Source of the DNA: Triplophysa rosa
Taxonomy: Eukaryota; Chordata; Actinopteri; Cypriniformes; Nemacheilidae
Assembly (NCBI RefSeq): GCF_024868665.1
Contig: NC_079890.1
Coordinates: forward strand, 9,809,972 to 9,873,971
Direction: 5' to 3'
DNA length: 64,000 nt
How positions within the stretch are numbered: position 1 is the stretch's first letter; every line of letters begins with the position of its first letter. Shown in pieces: positions 1 to 40,275 of the stretch. The notes beneath the pieces are model-generated. The model was not told the origin of the DNA. It saw nothing but the letters and a program-made list of their open reading frames with translations, and did no database searches. Both the position numbers and the translations under genes were made by a program.

Positions 1-1122
1 ACATGCCTGTGTGGTAAAAGACGCGATTTGTAAATGGATCCACCCATCATTTCGCGAAACTATTTAGGCATTTCTATTCGCATGTAAACACGACGCCGTA
101 AAAAAACAAGCCCAGCTGCCTTAATTTGTTTACATATAAATAGCCGTTGGTGTGGCTGGCTGTTCAGAGACGACGATAAAATGGTAATTAGCGTCTGCGA
201 GTCATTTGTTTACATAGAAAGAATTCAAAGGAAACTCCATGAGATTCCGCAACAGCCAAATTCTCCTGGAAACTAGAAGCTTGAGACGCGTCCTTTGATT
301 CGCTTTGATCTGACACTGTTTCCCTTCAGAAACACAAGGCTCGGGGTGGGATTTGGATCCCATTCATTCTCATTAGAGACACTTGTTGAAGATACAAGAA
401 CAAAATATATTTCTGCCACAAAACCTTGAAGTCTCGCCACCTTTAGATGAATTACAGTGCAAAGCACTTTCATTAGATGGTTGAATAAACAGGAAGAGAG
501 ATACGATGTTGAAAGATGAATGAATGCAAACGAAGAGCGTCAGTTTTTACCTGTAGAGAAGCTAAACGTGATTTATTGCAGTGAGGTATGCAAACCCCAG
601 GGGGTGCTTAAGTAGGTTCCAGGTACTTGGAATGATTTCGATTTTGCTTTGTTAAATCTATAAAAAAGAAATTACGACTTTAAAAATTCAGGGCTGTCAG
701 GGCTAGATTAGGATAATGTATCACGGATAATCTTCTGCGCTTCTCTCTACTGCACAGCAATACAATGGCAGATAAAACTGCCTGGAAGTGTCAACATTTG
801 TGAAACACAAACAAGCTCAGGTGTCTCATTAAAGAATCTGTTTTCATCCACAATATTGATTGTTTTTAGTACAAAAGTGTATCGTGGTAATAACGGCCAC
901 TTGAACAATATTATTAATAATACTAAATAATATCAACTAGTGTGTAAAAAATAGAGTAAGCAGCAATTTTTACCTCTAAAAGGCACTATCCTTATATCCA
1001 GTATTATTTATTATTTTATTATGCTATGTCTAATATGTGTCAGTTATTTTGTGGTCGTAGTATAATTTTTTACCATTTTTTGTCATTTTTGTTTCTTATG
1101 TCTCTGTTTCTCTCTTATCCAG
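1..1122 (+). other. 3' end of efnb3 intron 1
   Basis: Non-coding. The first 240 bases look unique, with several TTGTTTACAT forkhead-like words, but I see no gene. Bases about 585-725 resemble a repeat seen again near the right edge (about 63620-63755). The segment ends in a pyrimidine tract and AG used as the exon 2 acceptor. Confidence 0.7.
585..725. repeat. dispersed repeat copy, also at 63620-63755
   Basis: Shared ordered words with the right-edge copy include GGTTCCA, GGTACTTG, ATGATTTC, TTTGCTAAA/TTTGTTAAA, CTATAAAA and the GCTGACAG/GCTGTCAG end. The copies are diverged and in the same orientation. The family is not identified. Confidence 0.45.
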
Positions 1123-28409
<27,287 letters not shown>

Positions 28410-29650
28410 GAACCGGAGACGACCTTACCGACAACTACGATGACCACACCAACCTTAACTACTACCTAAATCCCGCCCCACCGCCGCAGTCCTCCACGTG
28501 ACTGCGGTTGTCCCTGTAGATCAGATCCTTTTACCTTCACACACATTTCTCCCATATAGTGACTTTTTGGGGCCGGGTGTGTGTTATCATTCCTCACAAG
28601 TCCCCCAACCTTCGGCCTTCTGTTAGAGAGAGGATGTCCTGATACAAGGGCCTCCTTCTCTCTGACATCCCACCGGGAAAAGTTCTTAAAGCTAGAGAAG
28701 ACCTCCTGGAGCGATTCTGCCAACTGAAACAAAACATATAAACTCCTAGTTTCATTGGAGCACAAGCGTCAAAACTGTCTTTTCTGATGTACTCGCAAAA
28801 ATACGAAAAAACGAACACTCAACTTGTCCAAACCTCGAAAAACATTTTGAACTTCGACCTTGAATGCTACATTTACTCACAAATAGCAGTCTAGTTTGTG
28901 TTACTACTCCTCTGTAAGGGGGGGAGCCATTGATTTAGCCAATCGTCGCACAGGGCTCCAGTCACGTGATGTGTGGACCCATGTGTTTGGTTGGTGGAGT
29001 TGCAGTGGCGTGGGGAATCTTGTATATTTTAATAACGTGTGTATTTTGTGAGTGTGTAGGATAAATATTCTGACACTGCTGGTGAGCTTCAGTAAAACTT
29101 GCGAGTGTTTGTGTGGATGAGTGTGTGTCTGAGTACAGTGTCAGTGTTAGCGTGAATGCGTGTTTGTTAGACTGTTTCAAAACCAAAACATAAAATGTGA
29201 GTGAACATCAAAAATGTTTTTTTATTGCTTTCAAACACATAGATTATAATTATATATGAATACTCAGTAAAATAATTTTTAGAAAATTTCATGTAAAGTT
29301 ACACAGTTCCTTTGCTAGGCCTAATTTGTTTATCGACATGTTGACCTTGTGTCTTTCCCTTTTGAGTTGTAAATTAATTTAATACTTTCATTCTGTTGCA
29401 GAAACCGAGTTTGTTTGGTTCTGTTTTCCACCTCATTTTTCTCTTTCCCAGGAGTCTCCTCCGCTCTACACATATATTTTTATAGCTCCTTGTACTCTGA
29501 TGTAGTTTTGAAGCTAGACCTCGTTTGTGAACGTGTTGAGGTAGAACAATCTGAGAGTTTTTTTATTCTTATTTTTTAAGATGCTTTTTTTGAACAAAAA
29601 GGGAAAAAACTGAAAGGAGGGAAGAAATGGATGGGGTTAAATAAAAAGGA
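28410..29650 (+). other. efnb3: efnb3 3' untranslated region (minimum extent)
   Basis: No open frame continues beyond the stop. The sequence is unique-looking and largely free of recognisable transposons. The first canonical AATAAA is at 29640-29645 after an A/T-rich stretch; another AATAAA is at 29831-29836. Ephrin-B 3' UTRs are often long, so the true end may lie further right, possibly past the CA array near 30.3-30.5 kb. The end given here is an inference from the first hexamer. Confidence 0.55.
29640..29645 (+). promoter_or_regulatory. candidate poly(A) signal of efnb3
   Basis: Canonical AATAAA 1.23 kb after the stop codon, the first on this strand downstream of the gene that I noticed. 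A second AATAAA at 29831 and an ATTAAA near 29730 are alternatives. Use is not proven. Confidence 0.4.
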
Positions 29651-30285
29651 TATGCACACTGCCTGATAGGAAACGAAAACGGATGAGCAAGAAACTTCCA
29701 GAAAGAGTAAAACTATGAAAGAATCGCACATTAAAAGACAAAAAATAGGGGAGGGAGAGATGGGAGGGGGATGAAAGATGCTTGAAGCAGGAGAGAGACA
29801 GAGAGAGAGCGAGAGATAGGAAAGGTTTTTAATAAACTCTTGGAAAAGCTCGTCTGAAGCGGTGAAGGAGGCAGATGTGAGCGCACGGCTGTGTTCTGAG
29901 GTAGAGAGAGAGTCGGATGAGAGGGAAGAAAGGAGCTAATTCTCTCAGATGGACAACAGGATAGATGGACACACAGAATTCCTCTTTTATAGATACACAG
30001 TGCTCTTTTTTTGTTCACGTGAAGTGGAAATATTTCTGGGGACTCATTTGAAATTCTAGAGTATCTCGGAAAACGTTTCGATATTATGCAGACGCGCACA
30101 CGCGCTCTGAGAGAGATTCAATGGCCGTGGCACACAAAAAAAGCACTTGTAGAGAGACCGCTTTTCATCTCGCGCATACACGTGCACGTGCAAACCGATT
30201 ACATAATCAAAAGCCATTCTGATTGGCCATATATGCTAGTTTCCGTAAAAATACTGTAATTAGCTACTCTTTCACACGCTATCTC

Positions 30286-30289
<4 letters not shown>

Positions 30290-30318
<29 letters not shown>
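30290..30318. repeat. (TC)n microsatellite
   Basis: CT run joined directly to the following CA array. Confidence 0.9.
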
Positions 30319-30349
<31 letters not shown>

Positions 30350-30427
30350 ACACACCACACACACACACACACACACACNNNNNNNNNNNNNNNNNNNNNN
30401 NNNNNNNNNNNNNNNNNNNNNNNNNNN

Positions 30428-30518
<91 letters not shown>
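30319..30518. repeat. (AC)n microsatellite containing an assembly gap
   Basis: AC repeats on both sides of 49 undetermined bases (30379-30427). True repeat length is unknown. Confidence 0.97.
30379..30427. other. assembly gap (49 N)
   Basis: Run of N inside a CA array, i.e. unresolved repeat length. Confidence 0.99.
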
Positions 30519-30520
<2 letters not shown>

Positions 30521-33500
30521 ATAATACTCTGTTAGTGCCAATGAAAATTGTTCGTGGGCCTGAAACATACTCTATGCAAGTACATTAACACTAGGATTCC
30601 TCAAGTTCAGTTTTAAGTGTTCTTGTGTTCCAAAATGCATTTGTAAAAAAGTTTTCTCAACTATCTTGCTTATAGTTAGCCACATAAATAATAATAGACA
30701 CGTGTTCCTGTGTTTATTAAATATGTGTTCGCTAAATATGTTCAACACTACCGAATACTTTCAATTCAGGCATTTTGTACTTGTATAAACTATGTTTCCG
30801 GGCCTCAAGAGCTCGGATTGTGTCTTGTTGCACTGCCATTGTCACGGTATGTGTTTGTATGCGTGTTTTATCGTGGAAAACTGCAGTGCATAGACAAAAT
30901 TTATAACAAGCCATTTACACCCAAAAATGTTGGTAGTCTTACTTTGCCGATGTGTTTTTGTGACTATGTTGAGACTGAACAATCGATTAATGTTTTCAAC
31001 CTGCGTATAGAAAGCTTAAATATTTGTCTCTTAAAAACATTTAGTTTTGTATCACTCTGGTGCATCACGACTGTGAGAAATAGTTTTTCTTGTCACATCA
31101 ATGTTTTCTCTTACACAAAAAATTTGGATTTTGTTGATTTTGTCTTCAAATCTTCAAAAGTTGCCTAAAATGTGGAGGTGTTACGTTTGTTCGGCACTGT
31201 TGTATTTGTGGGCTGTTTCATACATATTTAAGTGTTCAATTTCTAGTCATTTTCGGTTAAAAAGAAACTACAACACTCTGTGTAAGCCATGTCTCTGACA
31301 CTGTGCACATGGAGTTGGATACGTGTGCGTATGCGTGCAGGTGTGCGTGTTCGCGTATGTCCGAAAACACACGACCGGGAAGCAGCGGACATCGTTCATT
31401 GACAGACCGTGTTTGCAGACACTGTTGTGTTTGGATGAGACAGCTAGACACTCTCTGCCCACCACCGACTCTTTTTTAGGTCCTGTTTATCGAACATCTG
31501 GCCTCAAAAAAAGCTTCAACTTCTGTCATTTACATTGAGCAGCTCTTTGTGCACTTGCTTTCGCCACGAACGCTGGGCCCAGTAATCTGTACGCAGACAA
31601 AAGCGGGGACGAACACAAAGTGTGTATTTGTGTAGAGAACGCTTCAGTGTGTGTACGTGTTTCTCTGTGCCAATAGCCAGCGGGTGGCGGCCATTTTAAA
31701 GACCTCCATTCCTCTCCAGTGATGTGTTCAGACGTTTGTAAAGCACCATGTTTGTGTGTGATGTTTTCTTTTTTGTGTCCACCCCCCAGCACCACCACGA
31801 TCCCTCTCTTGATTTCCCTCCTGCATACATGCCTTTTAAAAGGGTTAAACAACTAATACATTCCTTTGAAGAAATGTTGATTAAAAAACCCCCAAAAAGT
31901 TTAAGCTGCATTCTTTGATCTTCCAAGTGCTCTTCATTGTATAGGCGCCTGCGTTTGTATGCACAGAATAACATGGTCCATAGAAAATGCAACAGAATGA
32001 GATAGATGAACCTTTTTATTTTCACTCTGCTAGTTTCTGTTTTTTATCTTTTTAAAAAGATTATTTAGTTTCTATTCACTGCTAGTGTGGCAACGAATGT
32101 GTTCTTTAAACACAGAAATACCTCCAACTTTACTTTTCCTAATATTTATTTCATTTATTGCTTTCGTTTAGATCATGCTATATGTTCAGTTGCCAAAGCA
32201 ACCATTTGCTTTTGGCAATAATTCTGCTTCTTTCAAAACTTGCATAAGGTTGCCAGCAGGTGATGTGGTGGTTAGAAGCATACTATCGTCTAGGGAGCAC
32301 TTATGAAGGTCACCATTTTCTCATTGGTGCAACAATGATTTAGATTAACAAAAAAAGTGGAAGGAAGGAGGGAGGAAACAAGATTTATCACCTTTATTGT
32401 GTAATAATTTTCCAAACATGCTCATATTCCAATAATGCTGTAACAACCCAAAGCAAAAAGTGGAATTTTTATACTGTAGGTCAGGAAATACAGTTCTTAG
32501 CTGACTTTTTTTAAACATTTAGAGAATTACAGTAAATTAGAGAAATAAGATGAAAACAAATTATTTGACGAAAAATGTTGACATATAAGAGTGCATATGG
32601 GCAATTCTGTGAAAATGTCAACTTTACCATGAAAAAGTTTTTACCAACGGTTTTTACTATGCTAACAACACAGATATCAACATTTGGTGGTTCAAATACC
32701 CATGTGAGGTCTCGTCAAGTTTTTAAAGCATTTGTTTTATTTTTAGTACATGATTTTTCATAGTCAAGTACGTGCCATTTTCAGGATTGTCACAACTATA
32801 ACGGTACGTATTCCTCATAAATGGACACATGAAAATTAAAATAAAGTAACTATTTTATGTTCTATAAAGAGGCATCCCTTCTCTAATCATTGGGTATAAT
32901 TGCTACAGGTTCTTGCATTTTAATTCACAGAAATCCTACAATGTGTCGTCTCCCAAAAACCGTGTCCTTTTTTTCATGCATCCATAATGCATGTTTATTT
33001 GCCCTTTTTAAAATAGAAAATGTGTTCATAGACTGACATTTTACTGATGTTTGGACTCTTATCAATCAGGGTTTAGTAAAATATACAAGTACATTCTCTG
33101 GGCATTACGAGCGTCACGTCCATCACGCAAAATGTCACATCTATAACGTTGGAATTGCTCAATATTGAAAGATGAATGTGAAGGGCATATCTTAAGGTTT
33201 TCAAGAATTTGATACATTTGTACAGTGAGACACTGTAAAAACTTTCTTTCAAAATCTCAAGGGAGACATTTTAGGAGAGATTGCCTTTATATAAGGAAAA
33301 TAATAAAGAAACACTTCTTCAAAAAGTTTATAGAATAACATTTCATGTCAGCCGCATCTTTGTGATCCTAATTTTAAAGTAATGCTAACTTTGAATTAAA
33401 TATGTGTTCTTTTGTTTTTACTTATTTTTTATTACATTATTTACTTACACATATTATTCGATTTACTAACTTGAAGACATGTTATCACTATCCGACGACC

Positions 33501-33949
33501 CGCTGCAGTTTCAACACAAACCCATAGACAAAACCCTGTGCAGCCATATGCAGTTCTTTACTTGCAAAATGTCTTTCAGTCTTTTCCTTTGATGATATTA
33601 CCCTGCAGATGATATTACCCAGTCAGTCATTTTATTTCTTTTATGCTATTAAATTTCTAAAATTTTAACAATAGTTTAGATTTTTATTACCTCCATGTGT
33701 ACATGTTAGTGTACACGTTCAAATTTGTAATTTTAGTTTAAGTGTTGTTTTTACGTCTAAAATAAATAATATGTAAAACATGTAATAACATGTTTTAGTT
33801 ATAGCCTAACAATTAGGAACTAAGAGAAATAGTAAATACAACACATTGAAAATTTTAATTGAGTTATTAAATAGATATTTTGTAATTGTTATTTTCAATG
33901 GGTAGTGTTTTTTAGTTAACATACGAAAATATTTAAATATAGGCTCTAG
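30519..33949. other. 3' flank of efnb3, no gene recognised
   Basis: AT-rich, mostly unique-looking. A 152-residue open frame at 30710-31168 has no familiar motif and no splice context. The part up to about 32250 could still be distal efnb3 3' UTR. From about 32595 to 33165, GGGCAATTCT and GGAATTGCTC suggest a diverged inverted-repeat element. Confidence 0.5.
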
Positions 33950-33998
33950 TCTTCCTGTGATCCTGATAAGGGGGTTTGGAAAATGGATGGATGGATGT
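33950..33998 (+). mobile_element. LINE 3' tail remnant
   Basis: GTGATCCTGATAAGGGGG, TTTGGAAAATGGATGGATGG: the characteristic 3' end with ATGG repeats seen in fish LINEs. Only the tail is recognisable. Confidence 0.5.
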
Positions 33999-34029
33999 AG
34001 GGTAATAGCAAAAATAAGCATGTTGTACA

Positions 34030-34041
34030 AACACACACACA

Positions 34042-34105
<64 letters not shown>
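34030..34105. repeat. (CA)n/(CACG)n microsatellite
   Basis: CA run enclosing a block of CACG tetranucleotides, joined to satellite copy C. Confidence 0.95.
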
Positions 34106-34106
<1 letters not shown>

Positions 34107-34107
<1 letters not shown>

Positions 34108-34382
34108 CTTTGGTTGACTATCCCCGTGGGGACAGTCCATAGGCGTAATGTTTTTTATACTGTACAAACTGTATATTCTATCCCCTATCCCTAACCCTAT
34201 CCCTAAACCTAAAGATCATAGAACACTTTTTGCATTTTTAGAGTTGTAAAAAATATTGTTCTGTACAATGTATAAGCTTTTTTGCCCGTGGGGACCTCAA
34301 TTTTGGTCCCCACGGTGACACGAGTCCCCATGTGTTGGTGTGTATTCAGGTTTAGGTCCCCACCGGGATATACAAACATGAA
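34107..34382 (+). repeat. GGTCCCC satellite-like unit, copy C
   Basis: Full-length unit (GCTTTGGTTGACTATCCCC to ATATACAAACATGAAC), nearly identical to copy D, with only a handful of substitutions and a one-base T-run difference visible. Confidence 0.9.
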
Positions 34383-34396
34383 CACACACACACACA

Positions 34397-34673
34397 GACT
34401 TTGGTTGACTATCCCCGTGGGGACAGTCCATAGGCGTAATGTTTTTATACTGTACAAACTGTATATTCTATCCCCTATCCCTAACCCTATCCCTAAACCT
34501 AAAGATCATAGAACACTTTTTGCATTTTTAGATTTGTAAAAAATATTGTTCTGTACAATTTATTAGCTTTTTTGCCCCTGGGGACCTCAATTTTGGTCCC
34601 CACGGTGACACGAGTCCCCATGTGTTGGTGTGTATTCAGGTTTAGGTCCCCACCGGGATATACAAACATGAAC
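34397..34673 (+). repeat. GGTCCCC satellite-like unit, copy D
   Basis: Second unit in tandem with copy C, separated only by a short CA run (34383-34396) and followed by another CA/CACG array to about 34724. Confidence 0.9.
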
Positions 34674-34690
34674 ACAAACACACACGCACG

Positions 34691-34726
<36 letters not shown>

Positions 34727-34829
34727 TGCAGCTTTTGTCCTCAGAGATGACTGCTATGTTGTAGAACACAGAGTTTCTTTAACGTTATTAAAAAGAAAAA
34801 AATCTCAAACTTGGCCTGGAGTGAAATCA

Positions 34830-35130
34830 ATTAGGAGATAATCCTCCATAATCAGATTTAAACAGGTTTTGGCGGCACGGCAAAAAATCCAGAAGACCAG
34901 CTCGTTTGACTTGAATGTCACCACAGGAGCCTTAAGACCTTGTTGCTATGGGGACCCTCGTGAAGGTCAGAGACAGCGAGATATCGCTTCCCAGTCGCCT
35001 GCAATTTAACCGGTTGAAAAGCTGGTCAGTCATCTGCATATCAAATGCGCAAAATGGAGAGAAACAGGCCGAGAAGAATAGAGTGCGGGCCACCTCCTCT
35101 GCGTTTCCTTTCTAAAGGCTGAGGTGAGGT
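34830..35130. other. unique, GC-moderate non-coding block; possible conserved element
   Basis: Not similar to any repeat in the window. Includes TTGTTGCTATGGGGACC and an octamer-like CTGCATATCAAATGCGC. No open frame with splice sites. Conservation cannot be judged here. Confidence 0.25.
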
Positions 35131-35306
35131 GAGGAGAGGTGAGGGCTGAAAGTCAAGTGTCTCTTTCGTTCTCTGATTGCACCTGTAGGCAGCGTCGACT
35201 GAAAGCGACTGATGAAAAGACGGGTCTTTAAGTCGTCACCAGAAACCCCCTCCGCCTCAATCTATCCTTCAGTCTTAAAGCCACCATGGCTTAGATCTCT
35301 GACGGG

Positions 35307-35309
<3 letters not shown>

Positions 35310-35355
<46 letters not shown>
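35310..35355. repeat. (CT)n microsatellite
   Basis: Perfect CT run of about 22 units. Confidence 0.95.
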
Positions 35356-35358
<3 letters not shown>

Positions 35359-35980
35359 TTCTCCCTCCATCCAGATTGCTTTCTTCTCTCGATGTGTTCT
35401 CCTCCCTCTCTCATTGCGTCTCGTTCTTTATGTTCTAGGAGAGAGAAAAACAAACTGCTACAGTTAATAATGGGGCTGATGACAAGTGCAGCTGGGCTGG
35501 TAAAAATGAAGCTGATAAAGCAGCAGACTGGGGTGGGAGGGGGTGGATGGTAAAGAGATGGAAGGAATGGAGAGAGTGTGCTTTTTGAGTCATTAACCGA
35601 CAAGAATCAGGGTGTTAATTTCAGATGATTAATTTATTAACATGACACAATGATACCAGCCGACTCTCAGATTACAATACCGTTCAGACACCCACACGGT
35701 GTAACGTTCTCTATTCCAATTCACACACAAAGCACAGACACTTACAGCCCCTCTGATCTATATGATAGCATTCGGAAACATGGCTGTGAGTTATGGGTTA
35801 TATTTTGGCCCTCGGATATTCACGCCGAAAATTCCGTGATCGTCCTATGATCTCATCCTTCGCTCACACACGTGAAATCAAGAATGGCTCTTTCATCTTG
35901 ATTTTGAGGTTTCTTTTGTTAATAAAATAACATATTTTATAATGATTCATCACATTATTTAGAAGAAATAAAGGTTTGTC

Positions 35981-36504
35981 TGGTAACACTACAATAAGGA
36001 TGTATGACACTTCAGTATAGGGGGCAATTCTCACTATTAACTAGTTGTTATTAGCATGCCTGTTATTGTTGGCTGTTTATTAGTACTCATAAAGCACATA
36101 TTCTGCATGACCATACTCTACATCACTAATCCTGCCCAATACCTTAACCTAACAACTACCTTACTAAGTATTAATAAGCAACAAATTAAGAGTTTATTGG
36201 GGAAAAAGTCTTAGTTAATGGTTTGTTAATCGCGGGAATTGCCCCCTATTCTGAAATGTGATCTTTGTTAACATTACCTAACATGAACTAACAATGAGCA
36301 ATAAAGTTTTTCAGCATGTATTAATCCCTGTTAATGCTAATGTCAGTACAGTTATTCATGTTAGTTCATGGTGCATTAACTAATGATAACCGTTACAATG
36401 TTTGATTTTAAAAACATATTAATAAATGCTGTAGAAGTATTGTTCATTGCTTGTTCGTGTTAGCTAATTGTAGCTAATTACAACGTTATTGTAAAGTGTT
36501 ACCA
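35981..36504. mobile_element. nested MITE: outer TGGTAACACT element
   Basis: Outer ends TGGTAACACT(A)CAATAAGG and its inverse TTATTGTAAAGTGTTACCA. The internal GTTAATGCTAATGTCAG and related AACATGAACTAACAATGAG words are typical of a fish MITE family. Confidence 0.75.
36016..36250. mobile_element. nested MITE: inner AGGGGGCAATTC element
   Basis: Inner terminal inverted repeats TATAGGGGGCAATTC and GGAATTGCCCCCTAT bound 235 bp inside the outer element, so it probably inserted later. Confidence 0.65.
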
Positions 36505-38250
36505 TTTTTTAACACTTTGTATTGCTCAAAATGCAAGAACTTCATGACAGCAAAGTCTTTTTTTGTCATCTAATACTTAATGTTATCCAATAATAAGCTT
36601 TTTGGGGTTTTGTGCTATTGTAGTAACACAAATTAAAAAAAAATCTTGCTTAGAATGTACGGATAGTAATAGGCTTGAAATTAATATTGTCAAGGGGGAT
36701 CTTAAGCTCCTTCGGTTTGAGATGCAAATGAAAATAGTCAGATTGTTGGGAAAATATTTTAATCTAAACTTAATGTTAAAAAACACGTAATTTTACAGAA
36801 TTTTACTGTTATTTTTTTCCACAGATTTTTCATGTATAATATAAAAAACCTGTAATTTTATTTTTGTATATTTTACAGATTTTTTATGTATTTTTGAAAT
36901 ATGCAAATTTACAAGAAACACAGGGAAAAACATGTAATTTTATAGAGAAACAGTTATTTTTACGGTATTTTTTCACATGTCTGTCTGTATCTCTTTTATC
37001 AAATAGCTTTTCAATCAATGAAAAGGAGCACACAGCCCCTATAGCATCTGCTTCAAAACTGTCCATCTCTCTCAGCCCCGTAACCTGTTTTGATGCCCAC
37101 TGACCTGAGGTCAGTCTCACCCCGCTTCAACACTTCAACACCCTGAGATAGCACAACAACAACAAAAATCAATACAACCTTCATCTGAAGGGATTTCATT
37201 CTTCTTATTCCTAAAGGAAAACTCATTCTATTCTGTTAGGGGGGTCCGTCAGCACCAAGGATGTTCAAGTGTCACAGAAAAAACATACAAACTCTTTAGG
37301 CGCAAGCACACACACATGCAAAGGCGCACCGAAACGCACACTCTCTCACAAACAAAAGAGACAATTACAGACTTCACAAAGCCTCAAAAATTCATTTGAA
37401 AAAGTTTTTTTCACAAAATTCCCAAAATGACAAGAGTCCTTCACAGCCAGAATAGCTGCCCTGTGTCCCTTCTCACCACCCTCAAGCTCTTTCAGCCTGG
37501 AAAAAAGTAAAAATGAATCAGGCACTACCTTCATGCCTCCCCCAACTCTCTTTTAACACACACACTCCCCATGCTTTATTGAGGCAGCTGCACCCTTTGA
37601 CCTCTGTGCTTGTGTAATGTGTGTGCGTGTGTGTGCGTGTGTGTGTGTGTGGGGGGGGGGGGGTGTGAGTGCGTGTGCACGCACACGAGAGAGAGAGAGA
37701 TGGCAGGGTCTCTTTTTCTCCACACAACAAAGGCTGTCGGATGGACAATAGAGTGGCAGAATAGAGTTTGTCCAGAGGGCCAATGAGTTGTGCTAGTGGG
37801 CTAAACCAGAGATGGAGAGATATAATACAGCGCTAGCATTTAAATTAAACAAAGGAGAGAAAGGGATAGAAATGAGATGAGGAATATTTGTTTTCTCTAG
37901 GCACACTCATAAACATGACTTTCGATGCCAAGAGAAGCAAAAAGATCGGCCCGTGTTTGGTTCTGCGTGTGAGAGAGAGTGAGGGGCTCAGTACACACAG
38001 CAGGAGTGTGGGCCCAGTGACTCACTGTTGCAAATGACATCAGCAGTGTCAGCCTCTAAAACAGCCAAATTCTGCATTCAGCAAAAGAATGTGTGTGTGT
38101 GTTCAGAGTCTGCAGCTGGGCCACAGACAGACAAAGGTGTTCCGTCACGCTTTGCCTCAAAATGTGTGTTTTTGAGATGTGGGGGAAGATTCGTGATTTT
38201 CCTTTCAATCCTCACACACCCTTGGCTCTATCGATCTTGTTGTTGCGCAG

Positions 38251-38299
38251 GCACACACACACGCACGCACGCACACACGCACACACACACACACACGCA

Positions 38300-38371
<72 letters not shown>

Positions 38372-38376
38372 CACAG
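38251..38376. repeat. (CA)n/(CACG)n/(AT)n compound microsatellite
   Basis: CA and CACG blocks run into a (TA)n tract. Confidence 0.95.
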
Positions 38377-40275
38377 TATATACATAGTGTCTATTGTCAC
38401 CTAGAGAATATGTGATGTAATTCACATACACAAGTATTGTGTCCAAAGCACGCCCAGTACTAATGTAACAATTTTTTAATGATTTTTTAAGTATTTTTGA
38501 CATATGGTCAAAAAGCATCAAATTACAGAAAAGACTGCAAATTTACAAGAAAAAGATTTTAAGTGAAAAATCTATGTTTTTTACGGGGTTTTTTGTCAGT
38601 GTAGGGGGGCAATCTCTTATTCAAGTAGTGCAAAATTTGTCTAGTGATAAACTGATTACGATTTATTGCATGCATAATTTTGTCATTTTTCTTTGATTAG
38701 CTTCACAGATCATTATTTATTAGATATTACATAGAGAATATGCAATATTTCCTTTTTTATTGTCAGATGGACATTTTTGGAGGGACCCATGGAAAACCTG
38801 GGGGGGGGGCAAATTTCCCCTAGACCCTGCCCTGGTCTAAAGGTTCTGTTTTTAGTCAGGGCCTAAATCTCATCAGCACAGCTGAATTGGGCCTGGATTT
38901 CTCTTCCAGACTCCATTTACAGTACACTGCTGCTAGTGGCCTTTCAGTCTCCGACCCCTGCAGAAACAACCTGCAAGTTAAAAAGTAATACGCAAACACA
39001 CATATAAGGTCATTTTATAAAACATTGTAAAACCCATTACCCTCTTAACAAGTGCACCTATTTTTTTGGTATCATATTAATGGCAAAAACATAACAAAAC
39101 GTTCAGAACAGGAATGTTGAGTGTTTTAGCCTTCAAATGATGCATAGATTTTAATAGTTTATTGAATATTAATGTAAAACAAAGGTAATAAAAAAATGCA
39201 GACACACTAGAAAACGCCATTCTGGGTGCATGTTACAATATTTTGCTATCGTTAATAGTAAAAAAAAAGTTTATTTTGCTCTTGCACAACTCTGCAATGT
39301 CTCGTCTGTCAGTTATATAAAAATAATAGCACTTCTCTCCTCAACAAGCCAAGATTTGTGATTTATTCATGTCTGGAACACAAATGGTGTGGTACGAGTT
39401 ACTAAGCTAAAGTTCAAAGTCTTAACATTTTACATGTGCAATAATAACAGTAATAATTGCCTTAACAAACATCACTGATAATACATCTTTTTTTGACAAC
39501 AGTGGTTATATCATTAATCAATTTAAATCATTGATATGTTTTTGTTTGTTTCCTTAACAAAACAGGTGGTCTTTGCATAACATCCCTCCACTGGCTTATT
39601 TTTATTTTCCCACTCATTCATCCCCTCCTTCTCTCCCTCCCTCTCTCTCCAAACAATGCTTGAAGGGCAGTCTCTTTCGTACACAAGCACAAACTCACCC
39701 AAACTCAGCTCGCTCCCCCCACCCCCTTCCTGCTCACACAGCAGCTGCCAGGCTTCTTTGCAGGGAAAATGATGCGTGTCCAAAAACAACTGATCACACT
39801 TTTTTCCTCTTCTAGTCACATCCCCCATACACCTCCGTCCACTCCTAATTTGTTCATTTTCAGCATTCCACTCTGCGAGGGTCTGGGCCTGTGCTGGGTC
39901 CCTAAGCAGTATAATATGTCTCTCTGTCTCTTACGTATAAAACTATCATGCTAAACTGGGCTTCACTCCCCTGTGCTGACAGACAGAGCAATATCAGGAG
40001 GGAGGCTGAGTATTTAAACACACCATTTATGAGACAACCACGCAGAGAAAAAGAGGGAGAAAGACACATAGCAGAGAAAATCGCAAAGGAGATCTTTTTA
40101 ATATCTCAAGTTTGTTGGGATGAAGAGATCTCAATAATGTCTTAAACTGTATTTAGAGGTTTAGACCTGCTGAGACACCAAAGTATGGTACAGTCAAAAC
40201 TATATTACAAAACAATACAATATTTCTAATCAAATTTATCAAGACCAAATCATCTTGAGCAATGCAATCTATATC
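38377..40275. other. no gene recognised
   Basis: AT-rich non-coding DNA with a homopolymer G run near 38801 and no convincing exon or bounded element. Confidence 0.6.

Noticed and set aside
30710..31168. 152-residue open frame downstream of efnb3
   Set aside because: No known motif, no splice signals or codon bias of a gene; lies in AT-rich, possibly 3' UTR sequence.
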